Below the pieces are notes generated by a model. The model saw only the letters and a list, made by a program, of their open reading frames with translations, made no database searches and was not told where the DNA came from. From positions 1 through 32,197 of the IMG/VR virus record IMGVR_UViG_3300005935_000072: 32,197 nt of DNA. One strand, 5' to 3'. This document shows positions 6,904 to 15,163 of this stretch, piece by piece. This stretch comes from a virus. Within the stretch, counting starts at the first letter, position 1. The number at the start of each line of letters is the position of its first letter. The position numbers and the translations under genes were made by a program.

Positions 6904-7962
6904 CTACTGCGGTGCGTTTCCGCTTTTTTCAGAAACCCTATCAAAAAGCGAGACAATCTCGGGATCATTCGCAATCTCCTGAGATGCCTCGTGGACAGTT
7001 TGGGGCTCCGCCTTGGTCGGCGGAGTAGATCGCGCCTTGCCCTTGCCTGGGCGCGGGCGCACCTTGCGTGATTGCTCGTGAATCGAACGGTGGATGTCGC
7101 GGCGATTCTGTTCAATGATCTCGTCGCCGAAGGCCAGCAGGGCCGCACGATCAACCAGTGCCTTCGTCAGCGGCATCCTGGCGGGTCTACCGCCCGTGCC
7201 CGGCGATCGAACCGCCGCATCGCGAACCGTATTGTAGGCTTCCCATAATTTCTTGCGTCGGCCGTCGGTTTCCTCAGTCAGTTTGGATGTCCCGCCGAAT
7301 AGCTTTGGGTCCATCTTGTCCACGCACTCGTGGAACGTCGTGATCTCGACGTGATGCCGTTCTTCCTGCCGCTCCTGCTTCAGAGTGCGAATCTCCCGAT
7401 CAAACTGGGACAGCCCATCGGTAACCTCGGAACGAAGCTGCCGGTTCTCTTGCTGGAGATGGTTTGCTACCTTGACGAGCCGCTGCGTCTCTTCGTCATA
7501 CTCGACGTACTTGCTCGGATCGAGCGTGAAATCATTCTCGGCGGATGGCTGGTCGGGCGGCGGCTCTTCCGTGGGTTCCTCGGCGGACGGCTCTTCCGCA
7601 GCTTCCTCTTCCGGCGTGGCCGCAGCGGTCAGGTGGCGATCGACCATTCGGCAGGCGCGCTGAAACGTGGCGGCATCGCCGAACTCTTCGATATCCTCGC
7701 CAGTGAGTCCGTAGCTGGAACCCAACTCCACTAGATCGTCGGTCATCCACTCAGAAGGTTCTTCGGCGGCCTCTCGTGGACTATCCTCCGAAGGTTCAGC
7801 CTCTTGCTCAAGAGGCTCGGGAGTGTCACCCGAAGGGGCATCCGTGCCCTCGGCGATTTTGCCGGCGGCTTCCATGCCGCTTTCCTCGGGTGACTCTACA
7901 TTCTGGTCTTCCATGACCTGTTCATCCGCAAGTTGCGGATCGGCTTCCGTGCCGATGCTCAT
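6904..7962 (-). CDS. Putative capsid scaffolding protein
   Basis: This 352-residue protein is strongly acidic in its first 150 residues (Glu/Pro/Ala-rich low-complexity tracts). It then has a likely coiled coil at about 165 to 210 (HLQQENRQLRSEVTDGLSQF, then further heptads) and a basic segment near 290 to 310 (RKVRPRPGKGKAR) before a short C-terminal helix. Acidic and coiled-coil protein with a basic C-terminal coat-binding region is the usual scaffold plan, and it lies immediately before the capsid gene. The ATG follows AAGGAGG. No protease domain is visible, so scaffold removal would not be by self-cleavage. Confidence 0.8.
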   Translation of the reverse strand: MSIGTEADPQLADEQVMEDQNVESPEESGMEAAGKIAEGTDAPSGDTPEPLEQEAEPSEDSPREAAEEPSEWMTDDLVELGSSYGLTGEDIEEFGDAATFQRACRMVDRHLTAAATPEEEAAEEPSAEEPTEEPPPDQPSAENDFTLDPSKYVEYDEETQRLVKVANHLQQENRQLRSEVTDGLSQFDREIRTLKQERQEERHHVEITTFHECVDKMDPKLFGGTSKLTEETDGRRKKLWEAYNTVRDAAVRSPGTGGRPARMPLTKALVDRAALLAFGDEIIEQNRRDIHRSIHEQSRKVRPRPGKGKARSTPPTKAEPQTVHEASQEIANDPEIVSLFDRVSEKSGNAPQ

Positions 7963-8025
7963 AACGTACCCTCCTTGTTAGTTTTGACTATAACACTCAG
8001 TTCTCCGTAGCCAAAGAAAAACTTA

Positions 8026-8475
8026 TTACCGCGAAACCAATTCGGCGGCCCGATCCAAGTCCTCCTGACTCAACCGCACGCCGCCGCCCAAGCTGCCGGT
8101 GCGGTTTACCAATCCCCGCCTCTTTGTGTATTCTTCCATTGCCGCCCGCGACCCTGCGTGTACTTGAATAAAGCCCGGAACCTCGGGGTCGTCGCGGAAT
8201 TCAATGCCCGCACAGCCCCATTGCTGCCGCTGCTGCTCTTTCTCCGCAAGCGCCTGCTCGGGGAACCCCAAGCTATCGCTCACCATCTTGGGGCCCGTGA
8301 TATTCTCTTCTCGCTTTCCTCGCGGCAATGTGCGATTTTCCAGGTGGACGCAGCGGCGGGCCTCCGTGCCATCGGGGAGCGTGATAAATCCGCCCACCTG
8401 TTGCATCATCGTGGCAAAATCGACCCACACGATTTCTTCCGACTCTTCGCGTCTGAACGCATATTTCTCTTCCAT
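8026..8475 (-). CDS. Unknown protein between portal and scaffold
   Basis: This 149-residue soluble protein is rich in Glu and Arg. Its N-terminal third (KYAFRREESEEIVWVDFATM) and a C-terminal helical end are the clearest ordered parts. There are only two cysteines, so no zinc site. The ATG follows GGAG and the gene begins four bases after the portal stop, so the two are probably co-translated. It could be a head-assembly accessory protein, but nothing in the sequence identifies it. Confidence 0.8.
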   Translation of the reverse strand: MEEKYAFRREESEEIVWVDFATMMQQVGGFITLPDGTEARRCVHLENRTLPRGKREENITGPKMVSDSLGFPEQALAEKEQQRQQWGCAGIEFRDDPEVPGFIQVHAGSRAAMEEYTKRRGLVNRTGSLGGGVRLSQEDLDRAAELVSR

Positions 8476-8479
8476 TGGC

Positions 8480-10273
8480 TTACTCCATTGCCACGGCTTG
8501 CGGTTCGCCTTCCGATTGCGAACCTAGCCACGCCTGCTGTTCCATCAACGACTGATTTTGCGGCGACCCCTGAGTCGGCACATTGCGACGGATATACTCC
8601 CGGCTCGTACTCGACGGCATCCCGCCTTCACCCTGCCCTCCAGCCTGTTCCTCCGGCATGACCTTGCCGAATTCGATAAGCTCTTCCAGTTGCGGCAAGT
8701 TGAGTAATTCCGCCGCCGTTTCGGCTATCTTGCGGTAATTGATCGAGCCACCCTGTTGTGCCAATGCGGGACCGGCGGGCAGGAACACCGTCTGGAGGAG
8801 TTGTATCATCGTGTTGAACTTCGTCGCTGGCGATTGATACGGCATCGAGAAAATGTCGATGTTCAGGTCGTAATCTGGATACTCCCCCTCGCGATAATCC
8901 GGCGTCCAAGTCATGTCCAGCGGCTCGTAGTTTTCCAATCCCGGAGGGGTAAACGAACCGGGGACCACTTTGGCCTTGTCTTCCCAGAGCATTTTGCCCA
9001 ACCGCTTGACGATCCTCCTTGCATGATCCACCACGCGATATTGCATGGCCGCTTCCTTTTTGGACACGGCCCCTTGGATCATTTGCTCCTGGCCTAGAGT
9101 CGGAGACTGATTGCCAAGCCCCATCATGGCGGAAAGATTACCGGCCATCCGGTCGTAAAGTTGGATCATCCCAGTCTGGTATGCCTGAAGCTGCTGGTCC
9201 ACCCCGCCAAACTTCATTACCTTTATCTCAGACTGCTCCTGAACCTGGATCATCGCCTGGTCGCTGGAGTTTTGCGCCCGCCCGGCATCCTTCGCCCCAG
9301 CGGGCGTGTAGGTGGTAACGTCCTTCTGCTTGTGCGCGCGACGAGCCTGCTTGCGCATTACGTTGTTGATAATTCGGGACATGGCAGACAGGTGGGATGC
9401 CGGCGAGGACGGCAGGATGTTCTCCGGTACGTCGCCGAAAGACAGCAAATCGTAAGGCCCCATGTCTGGATCGTCGGGAGGAATCGCGGCAATCGGCTTC
9501 ATACCCGCCGAGAATGGATGCTGGGGATTGACTGGAAAAGTGTAAATCTGTTTGTCTCGCGGAATCCACACGTCAAGCACGTCGATCATCGGCTCGACTT
9601 CATCCGCGTCCGTATCCTCACTGCGAGCGATCCGTTCAAGCCTTTCGTCCGACTCGGCGAATACGTGCTTGGATGTCGGCTTCGGGTCTAGTTCCTTCAC
9701 AACCTTCTGGTCGAAGATGTCGCTTTTCAAATCCGCATAGGGAATCCGATACCAGTCTCCGGCGAATTGCACGCGCGAATACTTCGTGGCCCCCATGTCG
9801 TGGACCCAGTTGTCGATCGAGATGTTGCTGGCAAACGGCGTGCCCGGATCGGCCCACACGTCCGGCTCCAATTGCACCATTGCCGATTCGGCCATGTGGC
9901 ACTTGACAATCCCCACGCAAAAGAAAGCATCCAGCACACTTTGCCGCAACGTCCACTCCAAATGGATTTCGGCAATCAGATTATTCATTGCCGTTGCGAA
10001 ACGATTCGCGAAGTGCCGCAGTTCAGTGCGAGGGGTGCTGGCCATGATCCGCGGCCGATTGGCTACCAACGACATCGTATAGGCGTCCACCGTCTGCGCC
10101 ATCAGGTTACACAATGTCTCGAATCGAGGGCGCGTACCCGCCTTGCCATAACCGCTGCCCGCGTATTCCGCGACCAGATTATGAACCAGCAGCCGGAAAG
10201 GCTCCAGGCCCCGATAAGACCATTCAAGAGCAAGGAAAAGCCGATTGCGATCCACTTCCTTGTTTGGATTCAT
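8480..10273 (-). CDS. Putative portal protein
   Basis: The 597-residue protein starts at the ATG at 10273, preceded by GGAAGGGGG; the ATG at 10330 is less likely. Its size, its place two genes after the large terminase, and its helical composition fit a dodecameric portal (head-tail connector). A long helix-rich segment (MIQLYDRMAGNLSAMMGLGN, then QEQMIQGAVSKKEAAMQYRV) resembles the portal stem and wing region. The C-terminal 100 residues are Gln/Gly-rich and flexible. The start overlaps the end of the upstream zinc-protein gene by 50 bases. Confidence 0.8.
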   Translation of the reverse strand: MNPNKEVDRNRLFLALEWSYRGLEPFRLLVHNLVAEYAGSGYGKAGTRPRFETLCNLMAQTVDAYTMSLVANRPRIMASTPRTELRHFANRFATAMNNLIAEIHLEWTLRQSVLDAFFCVGIVKCHMAESAMVQLEPDVWADPGTPFASNISIDNWVHDMGATKYSRVQFAGDWYRIPYADLKSDIFDQKVVKELDPKPTSKHVFAESDERLERIARSEDTDADEVEPMIDVLDVWIPRDKQIYTFPVNPQHPFSAGMKPIAAIPPDDPDMGPYDLLSFGDVPENILPSSPASHLSAMSRIINNVMRKQARRAHKQKDVTTYTPAGAKDAGRAQNSSDQAMIQVQEQSEIKVMKFGGVDQQLQAYQTGMIQLYDRMAGNLSAMMGLGNQSPTLGQEQMIQGAVSKKEAAMQYRVVDHARRIVKRLGKMLWEDKAKVVPGSFTPPGLENYEPLDMTWTPDYREGEYPDYDLNIDIFSMPYQSPATKFNTMIQLLQTVFLPAGPALAQQGGSINYRKIAETAAELLNLPQLEELIEFGKVMPEEQAGGQGEGGMPSSTSREYIRRNVPTQGSPQNQSLMEQQAWLGSQSEGEPQAVAME

Positions 10274-10766
10274 AGCCGCCCCCTTCCATGGGGAATAAAA
10301 TATCGCCTGGGTGAAATAATTCTTCTTCACGCGCCAGACGCTTTGCCATTATCTCAATCTTGGCCAGTGAACCGGGGCGAGCGATTGTCGGGGATGCTGG
10401 CAAGAGGGCTGGTTCGCACTGGCCGGGGGTACGCATCAAACCCCGCAGCGTCAATTGCTTGCACACCGGGCAGGGGACGTAATGGACCAAACGGCCGCAC
10501 TTGGTACACAAAACGCTGTCGCCGAAAGGAAGGCGGCCGTACAGCCCATCGGGCAAGCCGCGCCTCGAAAACCTGCGCAGCACGCGGTTGCGCGTGTCCT
10601 CTATCTTGCGACAAAAAGCCCGCATTTTCCCTGGCTTGCATTGCAGCACGTCGCCGATCATCACCTCGTCTGTGTACCCCATTTCCCACAGCCCCAATAT
10701 GCAAATCAACACCTCCCCCAAGTCACTCGCAGACCGAATTCCCTCTAAATTCTGTTGTAAACGCAT
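10224..10766 (-). CDS. Zinc-ribbon protein between terminase and portal
   Basis: This 180-residue protein starts at the ATG at 10766. The N-terminal half is helical, with an HTH-like stretch near 15 to 60. A four-cysteine zinc ribbon follows (Cys87, Cys90, Cys99, Cys102 in CTKCG and CPVCK), then a low-complexity tail that overlaps the portal start. There is no obvious Shine-Dalgarno sequence near the ATG, unusual for this genome; the nearest G-rich run is about 18 bases upstream. Position suggests a packaging or head-completion accessory. Function unknown. Confidence 0.75.
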   Translation of the reverse strand: MRLQQNLEGIRSASDLGEVLICILGLWEMGYTDEVMIGDVLQCKPGKMRAFCRKIEDTRNRVLRRFSRRGLPDGLYGRLPFGDSVLCTKCGRLVHYVPCPVCKQLTLRGLMRTPGQCEPALLPASPTIARPGSLAKIEIMAKRLAREEELFHPGDILFPMEGGGYESKQGSGSQSAFPCS

Positions 10767-10813
10767 ATTTACTGTAGCACGTCCACCCCCCAAGCCAAAC
10801 AAAAAATATTGGC

Positions 10814-12778
10814 CTAGAAGCCTCGCCGCCCTCCTTGCGCTAAGTCCCAAGTCGTGCGTTCATCCCAATCGTCTGCTTCCTGTTGCTGCTTCCGCTGCCA
10901 CATCAAGTCACGCTCCTCAATGGAGCCCGGCTCGATCCCGGCCATCACCTCCCCCACAGTCAGATTGAGCGGTCGATCTCGCAGCGCCTGCACGGCAATC
11001 CCAAAGGCAATCACGCGGTCCCCGTGTGCCGCATCCGTATCTCCTTCCCGCTTGCCGCGCACGTTGGCGGCACATTTAATCTGCTTGCCAACACGAATGT
11101 ACTGCTGGCATTCCTTCAATAGCGCACTGCCGTGAATCTTCAACTCACCAGTCACCACCATCCGCCGAAAGTCGCCCATCAAGATTTCCTTCGTTTTGTC
11201 ATCAGTCCACCAGCCGGGTTCTTTGATCTTCTTGCGGCGGCGCTCGAACATCTTGGTGCGATAATAGACATTGGAATAACCCGTCTTGAGTATCCGGGAG
11301 TGGTACAAATTTCCCGGGCCATTCTTCTCCCACGCCAGATAGGCATTGCCCAACCACTTGCAAATCGCCACGCTCAAGTCGGCAAAATCGTCTGGCTCGA
11401 CGACGTTCGTAACCAGTTCCCCGACCTGTTCCATGTTCACCAGATCAATAATCTCAATCACTGAATTGGAAACATAAGTTCCCCCAAGGCCGGTCGATAC
11501 ATCCACCCCAACCGCATATTCGTGCTTTGGCGGGCGATTGTGCGTGTCCAGCGGCATCCATAAACTCAAAAGGCCGGGCAACAACCCATTTGCCGCTCGA
11601 TCAATTACCGGCGTAAGCTGGTCGTCGTATGTTACCTGAACCCGCGACAACGGCTGGCGAATGTCAGGTTGCGCTTTCTCGAAGAAATCATTCGTGAACA
11701 GCTTGTATAAAGTGCCCCCGTAATCGCGGTCCAACTCCTGCGCGATACTGTACGGAGTCGCATTCGGCCGATCGCATTCGGCGTCATACCACGGGCTGCG
11801 CTGCCCCTTGTCTAGGCGAAAGCCCTTTTTGCGCAGGCGGTCGAAAATCTCCAGGGTCGCTTCGTTGGGCGGATTGTAATCCGCGTTCAACGGATTGTTT
11901 ACCGGATCGACCGCAACTGGGAGACCGCGAACAAGACGATACAACCCACTGCGCCGGGTTATATTGGCCTTCCAATCCAAAATCAACTTAATCATCGAAC
12001 TCGGTTCATGCATCACGTCATAGTACGCACCCTCCGAACCGTAGGGCGTGCCGATAATCAAACGGCTGTCAGTAACCGATTGGATCGAGACCATCGCCTT
12101 GTGTCCATCTTCCCCGGCAAACTTCGAGAGTTCGTCAAGGATGAAGTAGGTAGCTCGATCGCCGGACCCTGCTTCTCCTGTAGTAGCGTAAGCAGTAATC
12201 AGCGCGTCGTTGCGGCAATTGATCCAAGTGTGGTTCGTAATGTTCCGCTTCCAGTCCACGCCCTGCTCGCCAATCATCCAAGTTGGCAGCCGCTTTAGCT
12301 CGAAATCAATCTTGGCTCCCAGGCTGGCCATCTTGCCGGGCGTATCGGCAAATTCCAGGTTGCGGCTAAGCAGGCCGATGTTCACTGAATGCACGCCGGG
12401 CTTCGCAAATACCCAATCATGCACGGCCAAAAGAACGGCGATCCAGGACATTCCTTCGCCCCTGGACTTTTCACAGCCAATATCGCGCGTGCCGAGATTT
12501 TCCCGCAACGTGCGAATCACGGGATCTTGGTGCGGCCACGTTATGAACGGCACAATGCCCGGCAGCAACTTGCCGTTGGCATCGCGCCTGGGTCGCGGCT
12601 CCTGGAGGAAGCAAAAAGCATTGAAGAAGAATAATACATCGTCCTGGCAGGCCCGGATTATCGCTTGCCGAAATGCAGAATCATTCAGGCATCGCTTGCG
12701 AATCTCAACCCGGTACTCCAGATTCTTTTGCAAATCCTTGCGGCCCGGATCCACGATCAATTCCTGGTAATAATCCAT
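10814..12778 (-). CDS. terL: Terminase large subunit (packaging ATPase/nuclease)
   Basis: This 654-residue protein pumps phage DNA into proheads and cuts it. The N-terminal ATPase domain has a deviant Walker A (EKSRGEGMS, about residues 103-111), a Walker B with catalytic Glu (YFILDELS, about 211-218) and a coupling motif (IIGTPYGSEG). The C-terminal RNase H-like nuclease has candidate metal ligands in GVDVS (Asp about 426), WEKNGPG (Glu about 484) and HGDRV (Asp about 587). An ATG and a GTG one codon upstream are both possible; the ATG has the better distance to AAGGA. A strong terminator lies just upstream, so expression needs readthrough, antitermination or a nearby promoter. Confidence 0.95.
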   Translation of the reverse strand: MDYYQELIVDPGRKDLQKNLEYRVEIRKRCLNDSAFRQAIIRACQDDVLFFFNAFCFLQEPRPRRDANGKLLPGIVPFITWPHQDPVIRTLRENLGTRDIGCEKSRGEGMSWIAVLLAVHDWVFAKPGVHSVNIGLLSRNLEFADTPGKMASLGAKIDFELKRLPTWMIGEQGVDWKRNITNHTWINCRNDALITAYATTGEAGSGDRATYFILDELSKFAGEDGHKAMVSIQSVTDSRLIIGTPYGSEGAYYDVMHEPSSMIKLILDWKANITRRSGLYRLVRGLPVAVDPVNNPLNADYNPPNEATLEIFDRLRKKGFRLDKGQRSPWYDAECDRPNATPYSIAQELDRDYGGTLYKLFTNDFFEKAQPDIRQPLSRVQVTYDDQLTPVIDRAANGLLPGLLSLWMPLDTHNRPPKHEYAVGVDVSTGLGGTYVSNSVIEIIDLVNMEQVGELVTNVVEPDDFADLSVAICKWLGNAYLAWEKNGPGNLYHSRILKTGYSNVYYRTKMFERRRKKIKEPGWWTDDKTKEILMGDFRRMVVTGELKIHGSALLKECQQYIRVGKQIKCAANVRGKREGDTDAAHGDRVIAFGIAVQALRDRPLNLTVGEVMAGIEPGSIEERDLMWQRKQQQEADDWDERTTWDLAQGGRRGF

Positions 12779-12811
12779 CACAGCATCCTTGCTGGTTTAT
12801 GAAAGCCCACG

Positions 12812-12851
12812 AAAAAACCCCACTAGACCACCTGCGCGCAGTCTAGTGGGG
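12812..12851 (-). terminator. Strong intrinsic terminator upstream of the terminase gene
   Basis: A perfect 11-bp stem (CCCCACTAGAC at 12818-12828 with GTCTAGTGGGG at 12841-12851) with a 12-base loop is followed on the minus strand by six T (12812-12817). It is the best terminator in the window. It separates the accessory and early genes from the packaging and head genes, while all point the same way. Confidence 0.85.
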
Positions 12852-12933
12852 TTCGGATTACTTCCACGAACGCCGTCGCGCCCGCTTCCGTGGGTCGAAT
12901 TGTTAAGCTATTTCATCTTCATTCTATATCCTT
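12852..12933 (-). other. Short gap before the terminator, no gene seen
   Basis: Eighty-two bases follow the stop of the upstream gene. They hold a loose inverted repeat (CCACG near 12866 with CGTGG near 12891) and an A/T-rich stretch. No coding sequence is supported and no convincing promoter was found. Confidence 0.4.
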
Positions 12934-13335
12934 TCATTCTAGGCCCAAAGCTTTACGCTCCTCCACGGTCAACTTCCGAAGGGCCCGATCTTTGAGCATA
13001 ATTGTGCGACGAGATTCTTCTTCTTCCCCTACGCGACGACGATCCCACTCCTGGTGTCGCTCCCACCAGCCCGCCAATCGTCGAGAATCTTTATTTCGCC
13101 CGTTGTAAATGTATTGCTCAACTTCGTTTTCCGTTAGGCTACGGCATAACTCGCAGAGAATCTTCGTCGCCTCATCGAGACGATTCACGTTGCCGTAATA
13201 GTATTCAGCCGCCTCAGCAATCCATGCTGGAATCTCCTTGCCAAGGCAGTTATGCAAGAACACGATCAGGCCGCAAACTCGCTTTGACTCGAATTCTTGA
13301 CCGCTGGCTGCTAGATAATCACTTTGACATGGCAT
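12934..13335 (-). CDS. Unknown helical protein, last gene before the terminator
   Basis: This 133-residue protein has many Glu and Arg residues. The N-terminal two thirds look like a helical bundle with scattered Cys. The C-terminal third is very charged (WERHQEWDRRRVGEEEESRR) and ends in LTVEERKALGLE, probably a long helix. The ATG follows a GGGAGGGGG run. It sits with two other unknown genes just before the terminase block, so it might belong to packaging or be the last middle gene. No family was recognised. Confidence 0.75.
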   Translation of the reverse strand: MPCQSDYLAASGQEFESKRVCGLIVFLHNCLGKEIPAWIAEAAEYYYGNVNRLDEATKILCELCRSLTENEVEQYIYNGRNKDSRRLAGWWERHQEWDRRRVGEEEESRRTIMLKDRALRKLTVEERKALGLE

Positions 13336-13339
13336 TAGT

Positions 13340-13642
13340 CTACCCCCTCCCTTCCGGCAACCGAAATGCGTTCATTCCTTCCGCAGTTACAATCTTCGGA
13401 AAGTCTTTCGTTTCCCAATGGCGTTTGCTTGATTCGCCCATCGTCTCCCATACCTGATCGCAGACGGCCGGCGGCACCTTCCCTATCGCCACACCCGTGG
13501 CATAGAAAAGCATCTCCTGGGCTTCGGCCAACTCAAACGTCGTAATGTCCGACTTGGGAATGAAACAGTACAACCGCTTTGCGCCCAATGCCCCGCAACG
13601 AGGCCGTGGTTTTTTTGCCTTGCCGTTTGCTCCATCACTCAC
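13340..13642 (-). CDS. Unknown basic protein (100 aa)
   Basis: Translation starts at a GTG that overlaps the stop of the upstream gene (GTGA) and has GGGAGG upstream. The N-terminus is basic (KAKKPRPR), then comes a mixed helical domain (FELAEAQEMLFYATGVAIGK). It has no membrane helix or catalytic motif. Position between the putative small terminase and the terminator suggests a nucleic-acid or packaging role, but this is a guess. Confidence 0.75.
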   Translation of the reverse strand: MSDGANGKAKKPRPRCGALGAKRLYCFIPKSDITTFELAEAQEMLFYATGVAIGKVPPAVCDQVWETMGESSKRHWETKDFPKIVTAEGMNAFRLPEGRG

Positions 13643-14298
13643 GAGCTTACCTCCCTTAATATACGTTCGACTTCATCCAGTGACAGGTCTTGCGCCGGGA
13701 TTTCCTTTGCCTTCCCGCCGCTGTCGTCCTTGCCCTCCCCCTTACCGAGACGCCGCTGATACTCTTGCACCAATTTCCAGAACAGTCCCGGGGAATCTAC
13801 GAACTGCTGTAGCAACCGGGCCGCCCGCTGCGACGGGCACGCGCCGTTCGGTGAATCCGTGATGTCCGCGTCGGTCAAAATGATATTCTTGTTCAGGGAA
13901 CGGCGACTGGCTGATATTTTTGGATGCGTGGCCACCCAATCCAATTCCTCGCCATACTCAACCTTCCGCGGCAAAGTCCCAACCGTGGCATCGAACCCCC
14001 GCTCGCCTTCACGAATCTTCGCCTCCCGGCGCATCCCAACCGTGCCGTTACTGACCAGCTTGTTGCAGTTTTCGTGTCCCATGTGCTTACATACGGCCGG
14101 CGCTATTCTCCACGGCGATTTGCTGTCAAAATTACCATTCATGTACTTATCCCATGTTTGCCGCCACTCCTCGCCCCGGTTGTCCGCCAACATCTCCATA
14201 TGGTAATTGTAACACCAGCGGGGAATTTTGCCGTAGCCTTCAAGCACCTCGGCATGGAATTGGGTGCCGCCCTTTTTATTACTCTTTTCCTTGGCCAT
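13639..14298 (-). CDS. Unknown protein, candidate small terminase subunit
   Basis: This 219-residue protein has a Lys-rich N-terminus (KEKSNKKGG), a central region with Trp, Tyr and Asn-rich helices, and an acidic C-terminal helix (LSLDEVERILREVSS). It precedes the large terminase by three genes, and its size fits a small terminase. I do not see a clear helix-turn-helix, and the terminator between this gene and the large terminase argues against a simple packaging operon. The ATG follows AAAGGAG. Confidence 0.7.
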   Translation of the reverse strand: MAKEKSNKKGGTQFHAEVLEGYGKIPRWCYNYHMEMLADNRGEEWRQTWDKYMNGNFDSKSPWRIAPAVCKHMGHENCNKLVSNGTVGMRREAKIREGERGFDATVGTLPRKVEYGEELDWVATHPKISASRRSLNKNIILTDADITDSPNGACPSQRAARLLQQFVDSPGLFWKLVQEYQRRLGKGEGKDDSGGKAKEIPAQDLSLDEVERILREVSS

Positions 14299-14326
14299 GG
14301 TTTTCTCCTTTGTCGCCTCGCATTAA

Positions 14327-14347
14327 AGCCCCGCGAGACTTGGGGCT
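14327..14347 (-). terminator. Weak intrinsic terminator-like hairpin
   Basis: A 6-bp stem (AGCCCC at 14327-14332 with GGGGCT at 14342-14347) overlaps the stop codon of the small gene before it. On the minus strand it is followed by TTTAAT. It may reduce transcription out of the accessory block. Confidence 0.5.
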
Positions 14348-14522
14348 ATTTCGTTTCCACCTTTCGCCCCGACAGCCGGAGCGTTGCAAACTGTTCCTCA
14401 CTGCCCTCTTCACGCCGCTCATAGTCCCAGACTATCGGCAAGCCGGGATTAGTCTGATAGTCGGCCAGTGACAACAGTTGCGGCAGGAAGGCCACTGGCG
14501 GACCGAGAGTTAGCCCGCTCAC
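14346..14522 (-). CDS. Small unknown protein (58 aa), GTG start
   Basis: The GTG at 14522 overlaps the stop of the upstream Ala-rich gene (GTGA), and the hairpin/Shine-Dalgarno module (GGGAGG) lies just upstream. The N-terminal half is hydrophobic (LTLGPPVAFLPQLLSLADYQ) and the C-terminal half charged (WDYERREEGSEEQ). It may be peripheral to membrane or simply a small globular protein. It is the last gene served by a copy of the repeated module. Confidence 0.65.
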   Translation of the reverse strand: MSGLTLGPPVAFLPQLLSLADYQTNPGLPIVWDYERREEGSEEQFATLRLSGRKVETK

Positions 14523-15163
14523 TGATTCTCCCCTCCCGCCGCCTCAGTGGCTTTGATTGCCTGCTGCAGTTGCCACTTGCGCTCTGCCGATGCCGATGCC
14601 GATACCCATGCCGATGCCGCTGCCCATGCCGATGCCGATGCCGATGCCGATGCCGATGCCCATGCCGATGCCTCTGCCGATGCCGCTGCCCATGCCCGTG
14701 CCGATGCCCATGCCGATGCCGCTGCCCATGCCGATGCCGATGCCGATGCCCATGCCGATGCCTCTGCCGATGCCGCTGCCCATGCCCGTGCCGATGCCGA
14801 TGCCCGTGCCGCTGCCCGTGCCGATGCCCGTGCCGCTGATAATTCCTCGTCGCTCGCCTCTCCCGCCACCCATCGCCGCTTCGTTTCTACCGCAGCCCAA
14901 CTGCGAGGGTCTGGTTCCCGCCCGGCTTTACGCTCACGCTTCAACGCACGTTCCGCATATTCGCAAGCTAGTAAATGCAATTGTTTCTCGGGGATAACTT
15001 CCGGCCGAAGCAGGCACCAGAGCTTGTCTGCGTCGGAAAGTTTGGACGCCAGAAGTCTCGCAAGCGTCATGTACTTGTAACGGCCGAACACGGCAGCGAC
15101 CTCTTCGCGGCTGTAGCACGGCCTCCACGGCATCACCTGGTCAATCGTGAATCGTTTAAGCAT
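14519..15163 (-). CDS. Phage protein with a long Ala/Ser/Trp repeat tail
   Basis: This 214-residue protein has an ordered N-terminal region of about 105 residues (PWRPCYSREEVAAVFGRYKY, later LLACEYAERALKRERKAGRE). An Ala/Ser/Trp/Arg low-complexity segment (about 110 to 195) follows, built from units like AWAAASAEAS. The N-terminal part resembles a phage and mobile-element family I have seen with similar Ala-rich tails of variable length. The tail is encoded by a GCCGAT-type hexamer array that includes a 90-base tandem duplication. The C-terminus ends in the shared tail TEAAGG. The ATG overlaps the upstream gene and uses a module copy as ribosome site. Function unknown. Confidence 0.8.
   Translation of the reverse strand: MLKRFTIDQVMPWRPCYSREEVAAVFGRYKYMTLARLLASKLSDADKLWCLLRPEVIPEKQLHLLACEYAERALKRERKAGREPDPRSWAAVETKRRWVAGEASDEELSAARASARAAARASASARAWAAASAEASAWASASASAWAAASAWASARAWAAASAEASAWASASASASASAWAAASAWVSASASAERKWQLQQAIKATEAAGGENQ
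14532..14555 (-). promoter_or_regulatory. Hairpin/Shine-Dalgarno module, copy 9
   Basis: Stem GCCGC 14538-14542 pairs with GTGGC 14547-14551 (one G-U), followed on the minus strand by GGGAGG. It encodes ATEAAGG at the end of the Ala-rich protein and serves the 58-residue gene. Confidence 0.7.
14586..14834. repeat. GCCGAT-type hexanucleotide array with a 90-base tandem duplication
   Basis: About 250 bases are built from variants of the hexamer GCCGAT (plus strand). Positions 14641-14700 and 14731-14790 are identical over 60 bases, and the following 30 bases of each unit are similar, giving a 90-base tandem duplication. All reading frames stay open through it, which produces long false ORFs on both strands. 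The array encodes the Ala/Ser/Trp tail of the minus-strand gene. Confidence 0.9.

Noticed and set aside
9767-10777. Plus-strand ORF of 336 codons
   Set aside because: Antisense to the portal and zinc-ribbon genes, with typical shadow composition.
14547-15080. Plus-strand Ala/Asp/His and Met/Pro repeat ORFs and a minus-strand Gly/Ile repeat ORF
   Set aside because: All come from the GCCGAT hexamer array, which is open in every frame; only the Ala/Ser/Trp frame has an ordered N-terminal domain and a module ribosome site.
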